Assembly (NCBI RefSeq): GCF_002749975.1 | Contig: NZ_PEIG01000021.1 | Coordinates: forward strand, 19,982 to 83,981 | Source: Gloeocapsopsis sp. IPPAS B-1203 | GTDB taxonomy: Bacteria; Cyanobacteriota; Cyanobacteriia; Cyanobacteriales; Chroococcidiopsidaceae | Direction of reading: 5' to 3' | Length of the DNA stretch: 64,000 bases | Shown: in pieces, positions 35,800-45,012 of the stretch | Layout: each line of letters begins with the position of its first letter | Position numbering within the stretch: position 1 is the stretch's first letter | Notes under the pieces: model-generated | Told to the model about the DNA's origin: nothing | The model's database searches: none | The model's input: the letters and a program-made list of their open reading frames with translations, nothing else | Position numbers and translations under genes: made by a program

Positions 35800-36663
35800 T
35801 TAATCACGGGTTTCAATATCGTACAGCTGGCAGAGTGTACGTAACTTTGCAGCGACGCGATCGCGCATCGACTCTGGAGATACAATCACGCAATCAGGTG
35901 CATACTGCATAACTTCACGCAAAAACCAAAAGCTAGAAGTCACTTGTCTAACAACTCGGCGTATTCGCTGGTTATCTGCTAACCACTCGACAATCGTATC
36001 TTCGGGTTTGGCTTGATACGCAAATGCTAAGCCTTCTAATAAGTGCATTTCAACTTCAATACGATCCAACTGCGATCGCCACTCGCCAGCAATAGGAATC
36101 ACTGCTGCATCTGTAATTCGATCTAAACGTAGACTCCAATTATGAGCGAGTTCGGGTATGTCTGAGTTGCCTTCTTCTTCACACCAGCAATCGAGGTACT
36201 GGCGTTTTTCGTGTAGGGTAATTTTGCCACAGCGCACAGTGAAGTTCCAGATTCGTCCCGCAGCATCTTGATAGGAAAGCTGAAAAGGCTGATGACGTAG
36301 CAGGTAACGGTCAATTTCTAACCGCCAAGCTGGAGGAAGATTCTCTAAAAAGCGCTCGATGTCTCGGCGTAAAGGTAAGGACACTTCGCTGCGTTCTAGT
36401 AGTAAGTTGGCAATAATTTGTGCTTGTTCTACTTGTCCAGTATCTGTTAAAGCTTGAAAAGACCTGGCTAATGCCTGAATACGTTCTGAAGACCAATTGC
36501 TGTTGGAAGCAATAAGTAATTGACGACGGGCAATCGCTTCGACAAGTTTTGAGATATTTGGGCGATCGCCCCACAGCATACCCAATTCACGAGCGATCGT
36601 TTCTAGCTGCGCTTTATCCCGCTCTGAAATTGATAGTGTTATTGACTGACCTTTACGACTCAT
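35800..36663 (-). CDS. WYL-domain regulator of the CRISPR-Cas locus
   Basis: A 287-residue protein. The N-terminus (SITLSISERDKAQLETIARE) resembles a ribbon-helix-helix/Arc-type DNA-binding segment. A helical middle follows, then the WYL fold from about residue 125 (PFQLSYQDAAGRIWNFTVRC and LDRITDAAVIP). The WYL core is degenerate: the family's W-Y-L line reads QYLDCWCEEE. A C-terminal winged extension (VEMHLLEGLAFAYQ ... SFWFLREVMQYAPD) is typical. It is divergent from cas3 with 106 bp between. A WYL protein at a comparable Synechocystis locus is reported to be a repressor; the same role here is inference. Confidence 0.85.
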   Translation of the reverse strand: MSRKGQSITLSISERDKAQLETIARELGMLWGDRPNISKLVEAIARRQLLIASNSNWSSERIQALARSFQALTDTGQVEQAQIIANLLLERSEVSLPLRRDIERFLENLPPAWRLEIDRYLLRHQPFQLSYQDAAGRIWNFTVRCGKITLHEKRQYLDCWCEEEGNSDIPELAHNWSLRLDRITDAAVIPIAGEWRSQLDRIEVEMHLLEGLAFAYQAKPEDTIVEWLADNQRIRRVVRQVTSSFWFLREVMQYAPDCVIVSPESMRDRVAAKLRTLCQLYDIETRD

Positions 36664-36667
36664 TTTA

Positions 36668-36775
36668 TACGGACACTTTACACGAATTTGATCTTGTCAA
36701 TCTCTATTTTGCGTGCCAAGATGATATGCAACAACAAAAAACGAAAACTTACGGACACTATTTAAGTATATGTCC
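36668..36775. promoter_or_regulatory. divergent promoter region with repeated TACGGACACT
   Basis: The identical 10-mer TACGGACACT occurs at 36668-36677 and 36750-36759, near the two start codons. The second copy is also the left arm of an inverted repeat with TGTCC at the cas3 start codon (36771-36775). This layout suits a single regulator, probably the WYL protein, controlling both genes. Confidence 0.5.
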
Positions 36776-38896
36776 AATTATTGCATTACTCTCAAGCCTG
36801 TGTATTCTCAAACGGTTCCCACTCCAGAAGGCGTGAAACTACCAGAGGATTGGTCACTTTCCTGGCATCAAGCGGCAACTATAGAGGCATTACACAATTA
36901 CGATGTAGTTTTTAATACGGCAATGACTGGTGATGGTAAAAGTCTAGCTGCCTATCTGCACGTGATGACAAGTCGTATCTCTACTTTGGCAATGTACCCG
37001 ACGAACGAGTTGGCAAGAGATCAGGAAAAACAAGTACACAATTATAAGGACAAATTCCAACCAAAACACGATCCGCAAATTTATCGTTTGAATGCAGCAA
37101 TCTTAGAAGATTTCATTAGTACAAATAAACTACCTACAAAACAGTCAGGATTAATTAATCTCTCAAATCAAGCAGAAATTCTGCTAACTAACCCTGATAT
37201 TTTTCACTATATCCATGATTTTCGTTATCTCAGACGTTATAAAAAGGGTGATAAGCTTAAGGGAGAAAATGCCGACAAGTTATTTAGAAAAATAGACGAT
37301 AATTATAACTTGTTCATTTTTGATGAGTTTCATGTTTTCTCTTCTCCACAAGTTGCTAGCATTCTTAATGCCATTCTGCTAATTAAACATACAACGACTC
37401 CTGGAAAAAAGTTTTTATTTTTATCTGCAACACCAAGCGAATTATTGCAAGAGTTTTTGACAAGATCGGGAATCAGTTATAAAATCATCAATCCAGTTTC
37501 TCAAAATGCTTATTGCTTTTCGCCTACTAATGACAACTGGCGACAAATTAGTCAATCAATTACCTTGAATTTTCCTAAAGGTTTAGAACCAAGTATGCGT
37601 TCTAGTTATGATTGGCTGCAAGAAAATGCAAAGTCAGTAATTTTGAAATTCTTTCAAGATTATCCTCATAGCAAAGGGGCAATTATCCTTAATTCAATTG
37701 CTGCTGTTAAGAAGTTAAAGTCATATTTTGAAGAGATTTTTGAGCCATTAGGATTTAAGGTAAGGGAAAACACAGGTTTAACGGGTGAAACCGAAAAAGC
37801 GGAATCAGTTGCTGAAGCAGACTTACTATTAGGAACTTCTACGATTGATGTAGGAGTTGATTTTAGAATTAACTTTTTGGTATTTGAGGGTGCTGATGCA
37901 GGTAATTTTATCCAACGCTTTGGCAGAATTGGCAGACATCCAGGTTTTCCTATCTATCAAGCCTATGCACTCGTTCCTCAGTTCATTGTTGAACGGTTAT
38001 TTGAAGTTGAGTCGCATCCTTTACGAGATGGCGAAAATTATGACCGAGTAACTTTTACAGAAGCAATTCGTTTGCATTACCCTTTCGTGAATGAATTTAG
38101 ACAGTATCCCAAACGCTGGGGTGCGATTCAATCAGCTTGTATGCATCAAGAATTAAAACGACTTTCTTCACAGTATCCAGAGACAGCAACAGACTTTAAA
38201 GAAGATGTTGAAAATGCATTTGATGTTAATATTTGGCACAAGTATAAACAAATTAATCAATGTTTGGAAACGAGTAAAAAGAATAAAAAGATTATTGAAG
38301 AGGCGCGGAGTTTTCGGGGAAGCAGTCAGTTAAATTGTGCAATTTATGATTCTACAAACCCAAATGAACCAGAGTATGAACGCTTCAAAATTTATAACTT
38401 ACCAGGTATTCTCAGTAATTTTATATTCGAGTGGATGAATAAAGCGGAATTTATGCGTCAAGCAGAAACTTCTGAGGTAAATACTACTCGCTTTCAAGAG
38501 ACTTTGTGCCGTTTGCAGTTGACTGGTTATCGAGATGTACGGGAAGACTGGCGGTTTTACTATCCAGAAAATATCAGCGAAATTGCTGCGTTGGGTAAAG
38601 TGCAGGTTTTGCAAGGTTTAGAAATATACCAACCACATGGTAGCGGGATTAATAAAATCAGTGATGCGGTGTCAAATCGAGGTTTGGTGTGCTTTATTTC
38701 AGATCGCGATCGCACTTATCTACGAGCGAAGTTAGGTTTACCTATCCACTTTCAAGCATATCCTCTAACTGACAAATACAGTAGCAGCGATCGCAGGTTA
38801 CCACCGTACACCATTGCTTTTGGTAAATCTGCATTACTGCTAGAAACTCTACTTTGGTATTGGAAACCCAGAGAGGATGAAGGGTGGATTTGCTAA
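36770..38896 (+). CDS. cas3: type I-D Cas3 helicase (Cas3')
   Basis: Superfamily 2 helicase of the CRISPR interference complex, 708 residues, without an HD nuclease domain; in type I-D the HD nuclease lies in Cas10d. Motif I is MTGDGKSLAAYL (residues 52-63), motif II is FIFDEFHVF near 187, motif III is FLSATPSE, and motif VI is FIQRFGRIGRHPGF. It probably unwinds target DNA for the Cascade complex. The gene starts a run of eight cas genes on the same strand. A hairpin lies just after its stop, so expression relative to the rest may be uncoupled. Confidence 0.96.
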   Translation: MSNYCITLKPVYSQTVPTPEGVKLPEDWSLSWHQAATIEALHNYDVVFNTAMTGDGKSLAAYLHVMTSRISTLAMYPTNELARDQEKQVHNYKDKFQPKHDPQIYRLNAAILEDFISTNKLPTKQSGLINLSNQAEILLTNPDIFHYIHDFRYLRRYKKGDKLKGENADKLFRKIDDNYNLFIFDEFHVFSSPQVASILNAILLIKHTTTPGKKFLFLSATPSELLQEFLTRSGISYKIINPVSQNAYCFSPTNDNWRQISQSITLNFPKGLEPSMRSSYDWLQENAKSVILKFFQDYPHSKGAIILNSIAAVKKLKSYFEEIFEPLGFKVRENTGLTGETEKAESVAEADLLLGTSTIDVGVDFRINFLVFEGADAGNFIQRFGRIGRHPGFPIYQAYALVPQFIVERLFEVESHPLRDGENYDRVTFTEAIRLHYPFVNEFRQYPKRWGAIQSACMHQELKRLSSQYPETATDFKEDVENAFDVNIWHKYKQINQCLETSKKNKKIIEEARSFRGSSQLNCAIYDSTNPNEPEYERFKIYNLPGILSNFIFEWMNKAEFMRQAETSEVNTTRFQETLCRLQLTGYRDVREDWRFYYPENISEIAALGKVQVLQGLEIYQPHGSGINKISDAVSNRGLVCFISDRDRTYLRAKLGLPIHFQAYPLTDKYSSSDRRLPPYTIAFGKSALLLETLLWYWKPREDEGWIC

Positions 38897-38905
38897 AAAT
38901 TTTAC

Positions 38906-38954
38906 AAATCCGAATGTCTGTTTGGGAAACTTTGTATTAAAAGACATCGGATTT
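38906..38954. repeat. long inverted repeat between cas3 and cas10d
   Basis: AAATCCGAATGTCT (38906-38919) faces AGACATCGGATTT (38942-38954), a 13-bp stem with one bulge. The loop is about 22 bases. There is no T-run, so it may be an RNA-processing or attenuation element rather than a terminator. Confidence 0.6.
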
Positions 38955-39012
38955 GGGTTTCCTTAATATTAGACCTGCTGGCTGGTGGAGAAGCTAACGA
39001 GAACAAGGTTTA

Positions 39013-39090
39013 ATGTCAGTCACAGCAAAATTGTGGATTATCCAACAAAAAACTATTCAAGAGTATCAACAAGAGGAACAAGATAAATGA
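39013..39090 (+). CDS. possible 25-residue leader peptide before cas10d
   Basis: MSVTAKLWIIQQKTIQEYQQ plus five residues, ending in TGA that overlaps the cas10d ATG (ATGA). Its weak upstream site is AACAAGG. The four-base overlap is the same coupling used by other genes here. It is too short to judge by composition. Confidence 0.3.
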   Translation: MSVTAKLWIIQQKTIQEYQQEEQDK

Positions 39091-42000
39091 GTGAAGATAA
39101 CTTCGAGGAGTTTTTAGAAATTTCCAACTTTGATAATGACGATGAGGAGCAAGATACTCCGCTTCAACGGGAATTACTCACAATTCGCTTATTTAAAAAT
39201 GCAATTAGAGAAGCAGCAGGCAACGAAGATGATCTTATTCTAACAAGTTTTGCTGAAAATGTTTTACCTAATTTGATTCATCAGTTAGTAGGAGCAACTG
39301 CTAAAGGAGGTCAATTTACTGAAGATCGTAAAGCTGAGAATAAAAATGTTGAACGTAGCAAGCACGATCAATCTTTTATTTCACATTTATTGAATGGCTT
39401 GTTTCCTACCTATCGCATCGTGCGAAAGCTTAGATCAGCAGATATAGGTACAAATCGAGTTAAACGTCAGTGCGAAGAGTTAGAGATTCGGTTATTTATT
39501 GCAGCTTACATTCTGCACGATTTTGATAAGTTCCCTAATTATTCTACCTGGCTTTTAACGACATCTGATAAGTTTGCAGAGCGTGACTGGCGTAAACAAC
39601 CACCTCATAAATCAGATGCGCTTAACTTTGGGCGTGAATTTGTTCGAGAAAATATTATTGCATTTGGGTTAGATAAATTCTTAGGAAAAGATTGGGAAAG
39701 CTACATTGATGATATTGTTTGGCTGAGTCATAATGCAGGGGAAAAATATGATAGCGATCGCGGTTTAGATATACGTGGGTTACAATGTCGCCTTGATACT
39801 AGAGTAAGAGGAGTTTTGCAAACTCTCGTGCGAGTCGCAGACTTATTTGCATCGGTAATCAAATATCCCCAAGATATAGAAAGTAATCATCGCAGTGACG
39901 GTTTACCAGAGTTACTAAACGATTTGAGTAATGGTCAATTACAGTTTAGCTACCATGCTTTATCTGACAATCGGGGTGTCCTCACAAACATTTTAAATAA
40001 CGCCTTAATTAATGCTCATCCAAAAAAATATTACATACCATTATTATATTTACCTAACGGTGTTGTCTATCTAGCTAATGTTGATGCTCCTGCTATTAAT
40101 ACTGATGATATTTCCGCTCAAGTTATTGCTAAAATTAAAAGCCTTTGTAGTAACCAGTTGACTAAAAGACAAATAGGTTTTAGTAGAGATGGTAAAGGCT
40201 TAAAGTTTGCTGACTACTACTGGTTATTTTTCAGTATTGATGAATTAATGAAAGTCAGCATCAATGCTGCTTGCAGAATTATTTCTGATACTAAAGTAGC
40301 ATCAGCTAGTAAGCGTAGCGAAAGCCTACAAAATTTTCAGCAAAATGGTGAGTTATCAAGTAGTTTAAATTTAGTATTTGGTAATGAAATTCAAATTGAT
40401 AGATTAGCAGAATTTGGTGATACTTTGTGTCGAGGTATATGGGGGAAATGGTGCGATCGCGCTAAAGAATATCAAAAAAAGTTTTCTAAAAATCAACGCA
40501 AAGTAATCCCAGATTTAGACCCTACTCAAAAATTAGCTGAATATTTAGGTTTATCACAGGAAATAACTGCTATCAAACAAATTCAATCATTAAAGAAAAC
40601 TGGCGGTGTTCCGCTTGATTGGTACTATATAGCAGCTAGATACTACGAAAACAATCCAGGTAAAGATTTAGCACAAAGTATAGAGCTAATGGAAGGTATG
40701 GGAGCTTGTGCAGCTAATCTTATTCAGCCAATTATAGGAGACTTAGAAATTCCTGATGGTTGGGATGATTTGCGAACTTACGTTAGCAGAGTAATCTCAT
40801 TACCTACAGGAGCAGTTATTGAACCCAAACCAGAGCAATTTTTAGTGGAGTTGAACCGATATCATGCTGCTAAAGTTACAACAGGAAGAGGTAGAGAAAA
40901 TGTTTGCGCGATGTCCAGTTCTGCTTATACTGTAACTGAACAAATGGAATCAGCAACTTTATTTGCTCCCCAAGTTTACAGCAACCGCCAAATTTTATTC
41001 AACACGCAAGCAGCGAAACGGCAAATTTGCTCAATTTGGTCAATTGAAATCATGTTGCGGCAAATTTTGATGAGTAAAACAAATGCTACTGGTGCAGATT
41101 TTGAAAGTCAAAAATATCGGTATCTCTATCTCTACCCTACTTATTTCTTTACGCCAGAAACTAATAAATTTCTTCAAAAAGCTTACAATTCAATTGCTCA
41201 AACTCGATTTGATGCTGAACTGCGTAAACATTTCGTTTCTAAAGAACAAGTTGCTAATTTCAAAATAGATAATTATCAACAAGTTGATGATTTATTGATT
41301 AAGCAGAATATTCAGCCAGAAGATGATCGAACTTTTAAGATAAACTATCCTGAAGATGAAACTTTAACTTTTTTCTTTATCGGTTTACCACCAGGGCGCG
41401 ATCCAACTGATACCGAATCGTGGATAATGCCAGCTTGGTTAGCTTTAACCTTGCCCTTGGTGATGGATGTTAAAGTTGTGGCATCTGAATCACCTGTACC
41501 ACCTTTCATCAATGGTGCAGATTTTGAACAAACAACTCTACTCGATGGTGAACATCAAGCTATTCGTTCTTTAGTTAAGAAAGATAGCTATCGATTGGAC
41601 AGTATTCTACCACGTGAATCACAAAAATTTTCTCCTCTAAATGCACTCACTGCTGCTTACTGTATTCACTTAGAAGTTAACCGGAAAAAAGATGGTAATC
41701 CTGACTGGGGTAAATTAGGAGATTTAGCACGCGACTTAGAAACTAATCCTTTATATGTCTTTCATTATCTGAATAAATGGCTAAGAAAACAGGACAAAAT
41801 TGAAACTGTATCTCTTGCCAAAATTCGATTATATTTTGATTTTTACTACTACTTTGAACCCGAAGGAGACAAAGTGAATCAACTACGTCAACTTACTCAA
41901 CTCTTCCGTCGATTTTATCGAGCTAAGAGTCAGTACGCCAAAGCAAATGCAATTCTTAAACCAATTGATGAGGCAGCTAACGTAATTTTGAAATTTGATA

Positions 42001-42371
42001 AAACTTTAGCTAATGATAATCAATGTATCACAGATGTCGTGTATGCACGCGTAGCAAAGCTAATGAATAATGTAAGACGCGGTACGGCTGAGGGAAAACC
42101 TACTTTAAAATTAGTTGATGGCAAATGGAAACCTGCTTTAACCCCAGAAGAGGAACGTCAAGCCGTTTATGTGTTTGCTGAGTATTTTGTGAGTGAGATT
42201 TTTGAGGGAAGTTTTAAAGGCGATCGCGCACGTTTAGCAGGTACACAATTAAATTTGATTCGAGATACGTGTGAATATTTATACCGCCTTGAAGACGACA
42301 AAGAACGTCAAGAAAGGAAAGTTGTTGAACCAGACGAAATTTCTGATATTGAAAATTCAGAAGTAGCTTAA
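39087..42371 (+). CDS. cas10d: type I-D large subunit Cas10d (Csc3)
   Basis: A 1094-residue signature protein of type I-D. The HD nuclease domain is near the N-terminus (YILHDFDKFPNYSTWLLTT, His-Asp at residues 144-145, and further His residues in SKHDQSFISH and WLSHNAGEKYDSD). In I-D systems this domain cuts the target DNA, unlike other type I systems. The palm-like middle lacks an obvious GGDD cyclase motif, as expected for Cas10d. The C-terminus is charged. AAGAGGAACAAG precedes the ATG. Csc2 and Csc1 genes follow, making the Cascade of the locus. Confidence 0.97.
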   Translation: MSEDNFEEFLEISNFDNDDEEQDTPLQRELLTIRLFKNAIREAAGNEDDLILTSFAENVLPNLIHQLVGATAKGGQFTEDRKAENKNVERSKHDQSFISHLLNGLFPTYRIVRKLRSADIGTNRVKRQCEELEIRLFIAAYILHDFDKFPNYSTWLLTTSDKFAERDWRKQPPHKSDALNFGREFVRENIIAFGLDKFLGKDWESYIDDIVWLSHNAGEKYDSDRGLDIRGLQCRLDTRVRGVLQTLVRVADLFASVIKYPQDIESNHRSDGLPELLNDLSNGQLQFSYHALSDNRGVLTNILNNALINAHPKKYYIPLLYLPNGVVYLANVDAPAINTDDISAQVIAKIKSLCSNQLTKRQIGFSRDGKGLKFADYYWLFFSIDELMKVSINAACRIISDTKVASASKRSESLQNFQQNGELSSSLNLVFGNEIQIDRLAEFGDTLCRGIWGKWCDRAKEYQKKFSKNQRKVIPDLDPTQKLAEYLGLSQEITAIKQIQSLKKTGGVPLDWYYIAARYYENNPGKDLAQSIELMEGMGACAANLIQPIIGDLEIPDGWDDLRTYVSRVISLPTGAVIEPKPEQFLVELNRYHAAKVTTGRGRENVCAMSSSAYTVTEQMESATLFAPQVYSNRQILFNTQAAKRQICSIWSIEIMLRQILMSKTNATGADFESQKYRYLYLYPTYFFTPETNKFLQKAYNSIAQTRFDAELRKHFVSKEQVANFKIDNYQQVDDLLIKQNIQPEDDRTFKINYPEDETLTFFFIGLPPGRDPTDTESWIMPAWLALTLPLVMDVKVVASESPVPPFINGADFEQTTLLDGEHQAIRSLVKKDSYRLDSILPRESQKFSPLNALTAAYCIHLEVNRKKDGNPDWGKLGDLARDLETNPLYVFHYLNKWLRKQDKIETVSLAKIRLYFDFYYYFEPEGDKVNQLRQLTQLFRRFYRAKSQYAKANAILKPIDEAANVILKFDKTLANDNQCITDVVYARVAKLMNNVRRGTAEGKPTLKLVDGKWKPALTPEEERQAVYVFAEYFVSEIFEGSFKGDRARLAGTQLNLIRDTCEYLYRLEDDKERQERKVVEPDEISDIENSEVA

Positions 42372-42406
42372 GTTTTTACTAACGTAATCTTATAGGAGAC
42401 AAAAAA

Positions 42407-43426
42407 ATGCAATTTCTCAAAACTGTTGATGCTAAATTTTTCCACGACGAAATTCCTGCTAAACCAATGGGTAAATATGCTCATTTTATTACTATTCGTG
42501 TGACTGAATCTTACCCATTATTTCAAACTGATGGCGAATTAAATAAAGCAAGAGTCCGTGCTGGAGTTAACAATCCAGAACCAATTAGCCGCTTAGCAAT
42601 GTTTAAACGCAAACAGTCTACACCGGAGCGTTTAACTGGGCGTGAATTATTGCGCAACTATCAGATCGGTGATTGGGAAAAGTGTGATTACAACGTAGAT
42701 TTTAGTAAAACTACACCCGACTGCATTCTATATGGATTTGCAATTGGTGACTCTGGTTCAGAAAAATCAAAAGTTGTAGTAGACACAGCTTATTCAATTA
42801 CTTCCTTTGATGATTCACATCTAAATTTTACGCTCAACGCACCATTTGAAAATGGCACTATGAGCCGCAAAGGAGAAGTAACCAGCCGTATTAACAGTCA
42901 AGACCACATCTTACCGCAAATTTTCTTTCCAAGTATTGTGACACTAAAAGATCCTACAGAAGCAAGCTTTCTGTATGTTTTTAACAACATTTTACGAACA
43001 CGTCACTACGGAGCGCAAACAACTCGTACTGGTAGGGTTCGCAATCAATTAATTGGAATAGTATTTGCTGATGGTGAAATTGTAAGCAACTTACGATGGA
43101 CACAAAAAATCTATGACTTGCTTAAAGATAAAGAGCAAATTAATCCTCCTGATCCACTTAGTGAAGATGATGTTTTACAAGCTGCCAACCACGCAATCAC
43201 TGAATTAATGACTCAAGAGTGCATTTCTCATAGCGACTTCATTGGTAATAATTTCCAGCCTCTATTAATTGAAGTTAAATCAATTACTGGCGATGAAAAT
43301 AGACTGAAAGAATTGTTAAATAAAGCGAATACCGAGTCATCTACTTATGCAAAGCAGTACATTCTTAAGCCAGGAAAAGAGAAGAAAGCTGACAATAAAA
43401 CTAGAGCAAGTGCAGCTAAGGAGTAA
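42407..43426 (+). CDS. csc2: type I-D Cas7 backbone protein Csc2
   Basis: A 339-residue RAMP-fold protein that polymerises along the crRNA and forms the backbone of the complex. The N-terminus MQFLKTVDAKFFHDEIPAKP and the middle RTRHYGAQTTRTGRVRNQLI are typical Csc2 elements. The C-terminus is lysine-rich. The gene begins 35 bases after cas10d, preceded by TAGGAGAC, and is separated from csc1 by five bases, so the two are translationally linked. Confidence 0.97.
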   Translation: MQFLKTVDAKFFHDEIPAKPMGKYAHFITIRVTESYPLFQTDGELNKARVRAGVNNPEPISRLAMFKRKQSTPERLTGRELLRNYQIGDWEKCDYNVDFSKTTPDCILYGFAIGDSGSEKSKVVVDTAYSITSFDDSHLNFTLNAPFENGTMSRKGEVTSRINSQDHILPQIFFPSIVTLKDPTEASFLYVFNNILRTRHYGAQTTRTGRVRNQLIGIVFADGEIVSNLRWTQKIYDLLKDKEQINPPDPLSEDDVLQAANHAITELMTQECISHSDFIGNNFQPLLIEVKSITGDENRLKELLNKANTESSTYAKQYILKPGKEKKADNKTRASAAKE

Positions 43427-43431
43427 AACAA

Positions 43432-44136
43432 ATGGCTTTAATTTATTGCTGTCAATTAGAATTACACGATAGCCTCTACTATGCAACTCGTGAGATTGGA
43501 AGACTTTATGAAACAGAGCCAGTGCTTCACAACTATGCTCTTTGTTATGCGCTGGGTTTAGTTGATAGTGAAGTTTACGCGACTACAGTTGTCGAAGAAC
43601 ATTCATATCGTTACTTTTGTCCTGAACAAGTTCCTAAATATAAGGAGCATCTAACACCACTTAATCGGCAAGGAATTTATGTAACTCCAGCGCGTTCAAT
43701 TGAACATACTGCTATGCTCAATACCTGGAAGTATACTAACAACAACTATCATGTCGAGATGGAAAAGACTCAAAAGAATATCCCTAGTTTTGGTAGGGCA
43801 AAAGAAGTTGCGCCGGAAAGTCTATTTGAGTTTTTTGTAATCTGTCAAAAGGAAATTCAATTACCGAAATGGATTCGCCTAGGCAAGTGGATGAGTAAAG
43901 CAGAAGTAAAGCAGTTAGATTATTTAGAAGTAAAACCTTCAACCACAGAAGAAAACTTTACTTTTCCTTACCCGCTCAATCCGTTAGATGCGATGTTGAC
44001 CCATCAAATTATCAGTTACGATGTGGTAAATATGCCTCCTGTTAGCTTGATTCAAAATATCCAGATTCAAGGGCATTGCTATCAGTACGAGCAGTTACAA
44101 ATCCCTGCTAGAATGCAATACCGTTTTCAAGGATAA
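43432..44136 (+). CDS. csc1: type I-D Cas5 protein Csc1
   Basis: A 234-residue RAMP protein that caps the 5' end of the crRNA. The N-terminus IYCCQLELHDSLYYATREIG and the central YYVTPARS-like IYVTPARSIEHTAMLNTWKY fit Csc1. A Gly-rich RAMP loop is not sharp, as usual for Cas5-like proteins. It begins five bases after csc2 with GGAG before its ATG. The next gene in most I-D loci is cas6; here a cas6 relic and an oxygenase gene come first. Confidence 0.95.
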   Translation: MALIYCCQLELHDSLYYATREIGRLYETEPVLHNYALCYALGLVDSEVYATTVVEEHSYRYFCPEQVPKYKEHLTPLNRQGIYVTPARSIEHTAMLNTWKYTNNNYHVEMEKTQKNIPSFGRAKEVAPESLFEFFVICQKEIQLPKWIRLGKWMSKAEVKQLDYLEVKPSTTEENFTFPYPLNPLDAMLTHQIISYDVVNMPPVSLIQNIQIQGHCYQYEQLQIPARMQYRFQG

Positions 44137-44251
44137 GTTACTTGACAGTCACTGAGTAAAAATTGAGAAAGTCAAAGAAGCCTATAATTGCAGACTTTAA
44201 ATAGATTTTTGAAAACAAATTTATTTTGTTTTGTGTGTTTACTCGCTCACT

Positions 44252-44398
44252 ATGCTTCACATCTCAATTCTTAACTTACTTTCCCAATTTCCTATTCAAC
44301 CTAGACACCCTAGTAGTAAACATCTCCAGGTATTTTTAAACTTGGTTAGTTCTATCGATAAAACATTAAAAAACTCATCCCCCTGGAACCCACTTTGA
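44252..44398 (+). pseudogene. truncated cas6 copy (N-terminal 48 codons)
   Basis: An open frame reading MLHISILNLLSQFPIQPRHP and then a region ending LVSSIDKTLKNSSPWNPL. It aligns with the start of the intact cas6 downstream (MPHSLVLNLLPKSPIYPNYL ... LVSSVDKTLGNS); about 23 of 43 positions are identical. After residue 42 the similarity stops and a TGA follows. The stop overlaps the TTG start of the oxygenase gene. The level of divergence means it is not a recent duplicate. It may be the remains of an older or a different cas6. Confidence 0.75.
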
Positions 44399-45012
44399 AA
44401 TACTATCATCAACACCCCAATGCCTTTCCCAGCAATTACCTCAAGGATTTGTGTGGAGAAATTCAAGCTTGTTCTTACTTTGCTGTTAATAACCTCAACC
44501 GCGACTTTGTCAATACCAAGGGATTTTCTCTAGTATTTCAGCGATCGCACTTGGCAAAAGTAACGCAGCAGTTTCCTTTTTTCAAGCCTTATCTAAATCA
44601 CGCTCTCCAGCCAAATTGTAATGCTTTTTACCTCAATCCCTTACTACTCAAGGAAGGCTCTCGCGTCGATCCACACGTCGATCGATCGCTACGTTCTTAT
44701 TGTAAAACCATTGAGCCACCGGCGATCGTCAGCGTTCTTTATGTGCAAGTACCACCCAACTTACAAGGAGGAGAACTAGTACTGTGCTGTAACAAACGCC
44801 AAGTTGGGCAAATTAAGCCGCAAACGAATACTTTGCTTTATTTTCAAGGTGACTTAACTCATTCTGTTAATGCTGTGAAAACTCCAGGAACTCGCCTGAG
44901 TTTAGTTTGCGAACAGTATAGTTTAAGCGAGGCTGAACTTACAGAAATCCCGCCGTTTACCGTGGAGTCAAGAGTTGTTCAGTCTAAAACGAAGAAGAGA
45001 TATGCCGCATAG
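44395..45012 (+). CDS. 2-oxoglutarate/Fe(II)-dependent oxygenase in the cas operon
   Basis: A 205-residue oxygenase of the double-stranded beta-helix fold. The iron ligands are His-x-Asp in SRVDPHVDRS and a distal His in FQGDLTHSVNAVK; the 2-oxoglutarate-binding Arg is in PGTRLSLVCEQY. The strand NLQGGELVLC is typical of the PKHD/prolyl-hydroxylase-like group. The TTG at 44395 is the only upstream start, overlapping the cas6 relic stop by four bases (TTGA); the gene's end overlaps cas6 by 11 bases. Relatives appear as ordinary chromosomal genes in cyanobacteria, as I recall, so the location here is the odd part. The substrate is unknown. Confidence 0.85.
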   Translation: MKYYHQHPNAFPSNYLKDLCGEIQACSYFAVNNLNRDFVNTKGFSLVFQRSHLAKVTQQFPFFKPYLNHALQPNCNAFYLNPLLLKEGSRVDPHVDRSLRSYCKTIEPPAIVSVLYVQVPPNLQGGELVLCCNKRQVGQIKPQTNTLLYFQGDLTHSVNAVKTPGTRLSLVCEQYSLSEAELTEIPPFTVESRVVQSKTKKRYAA

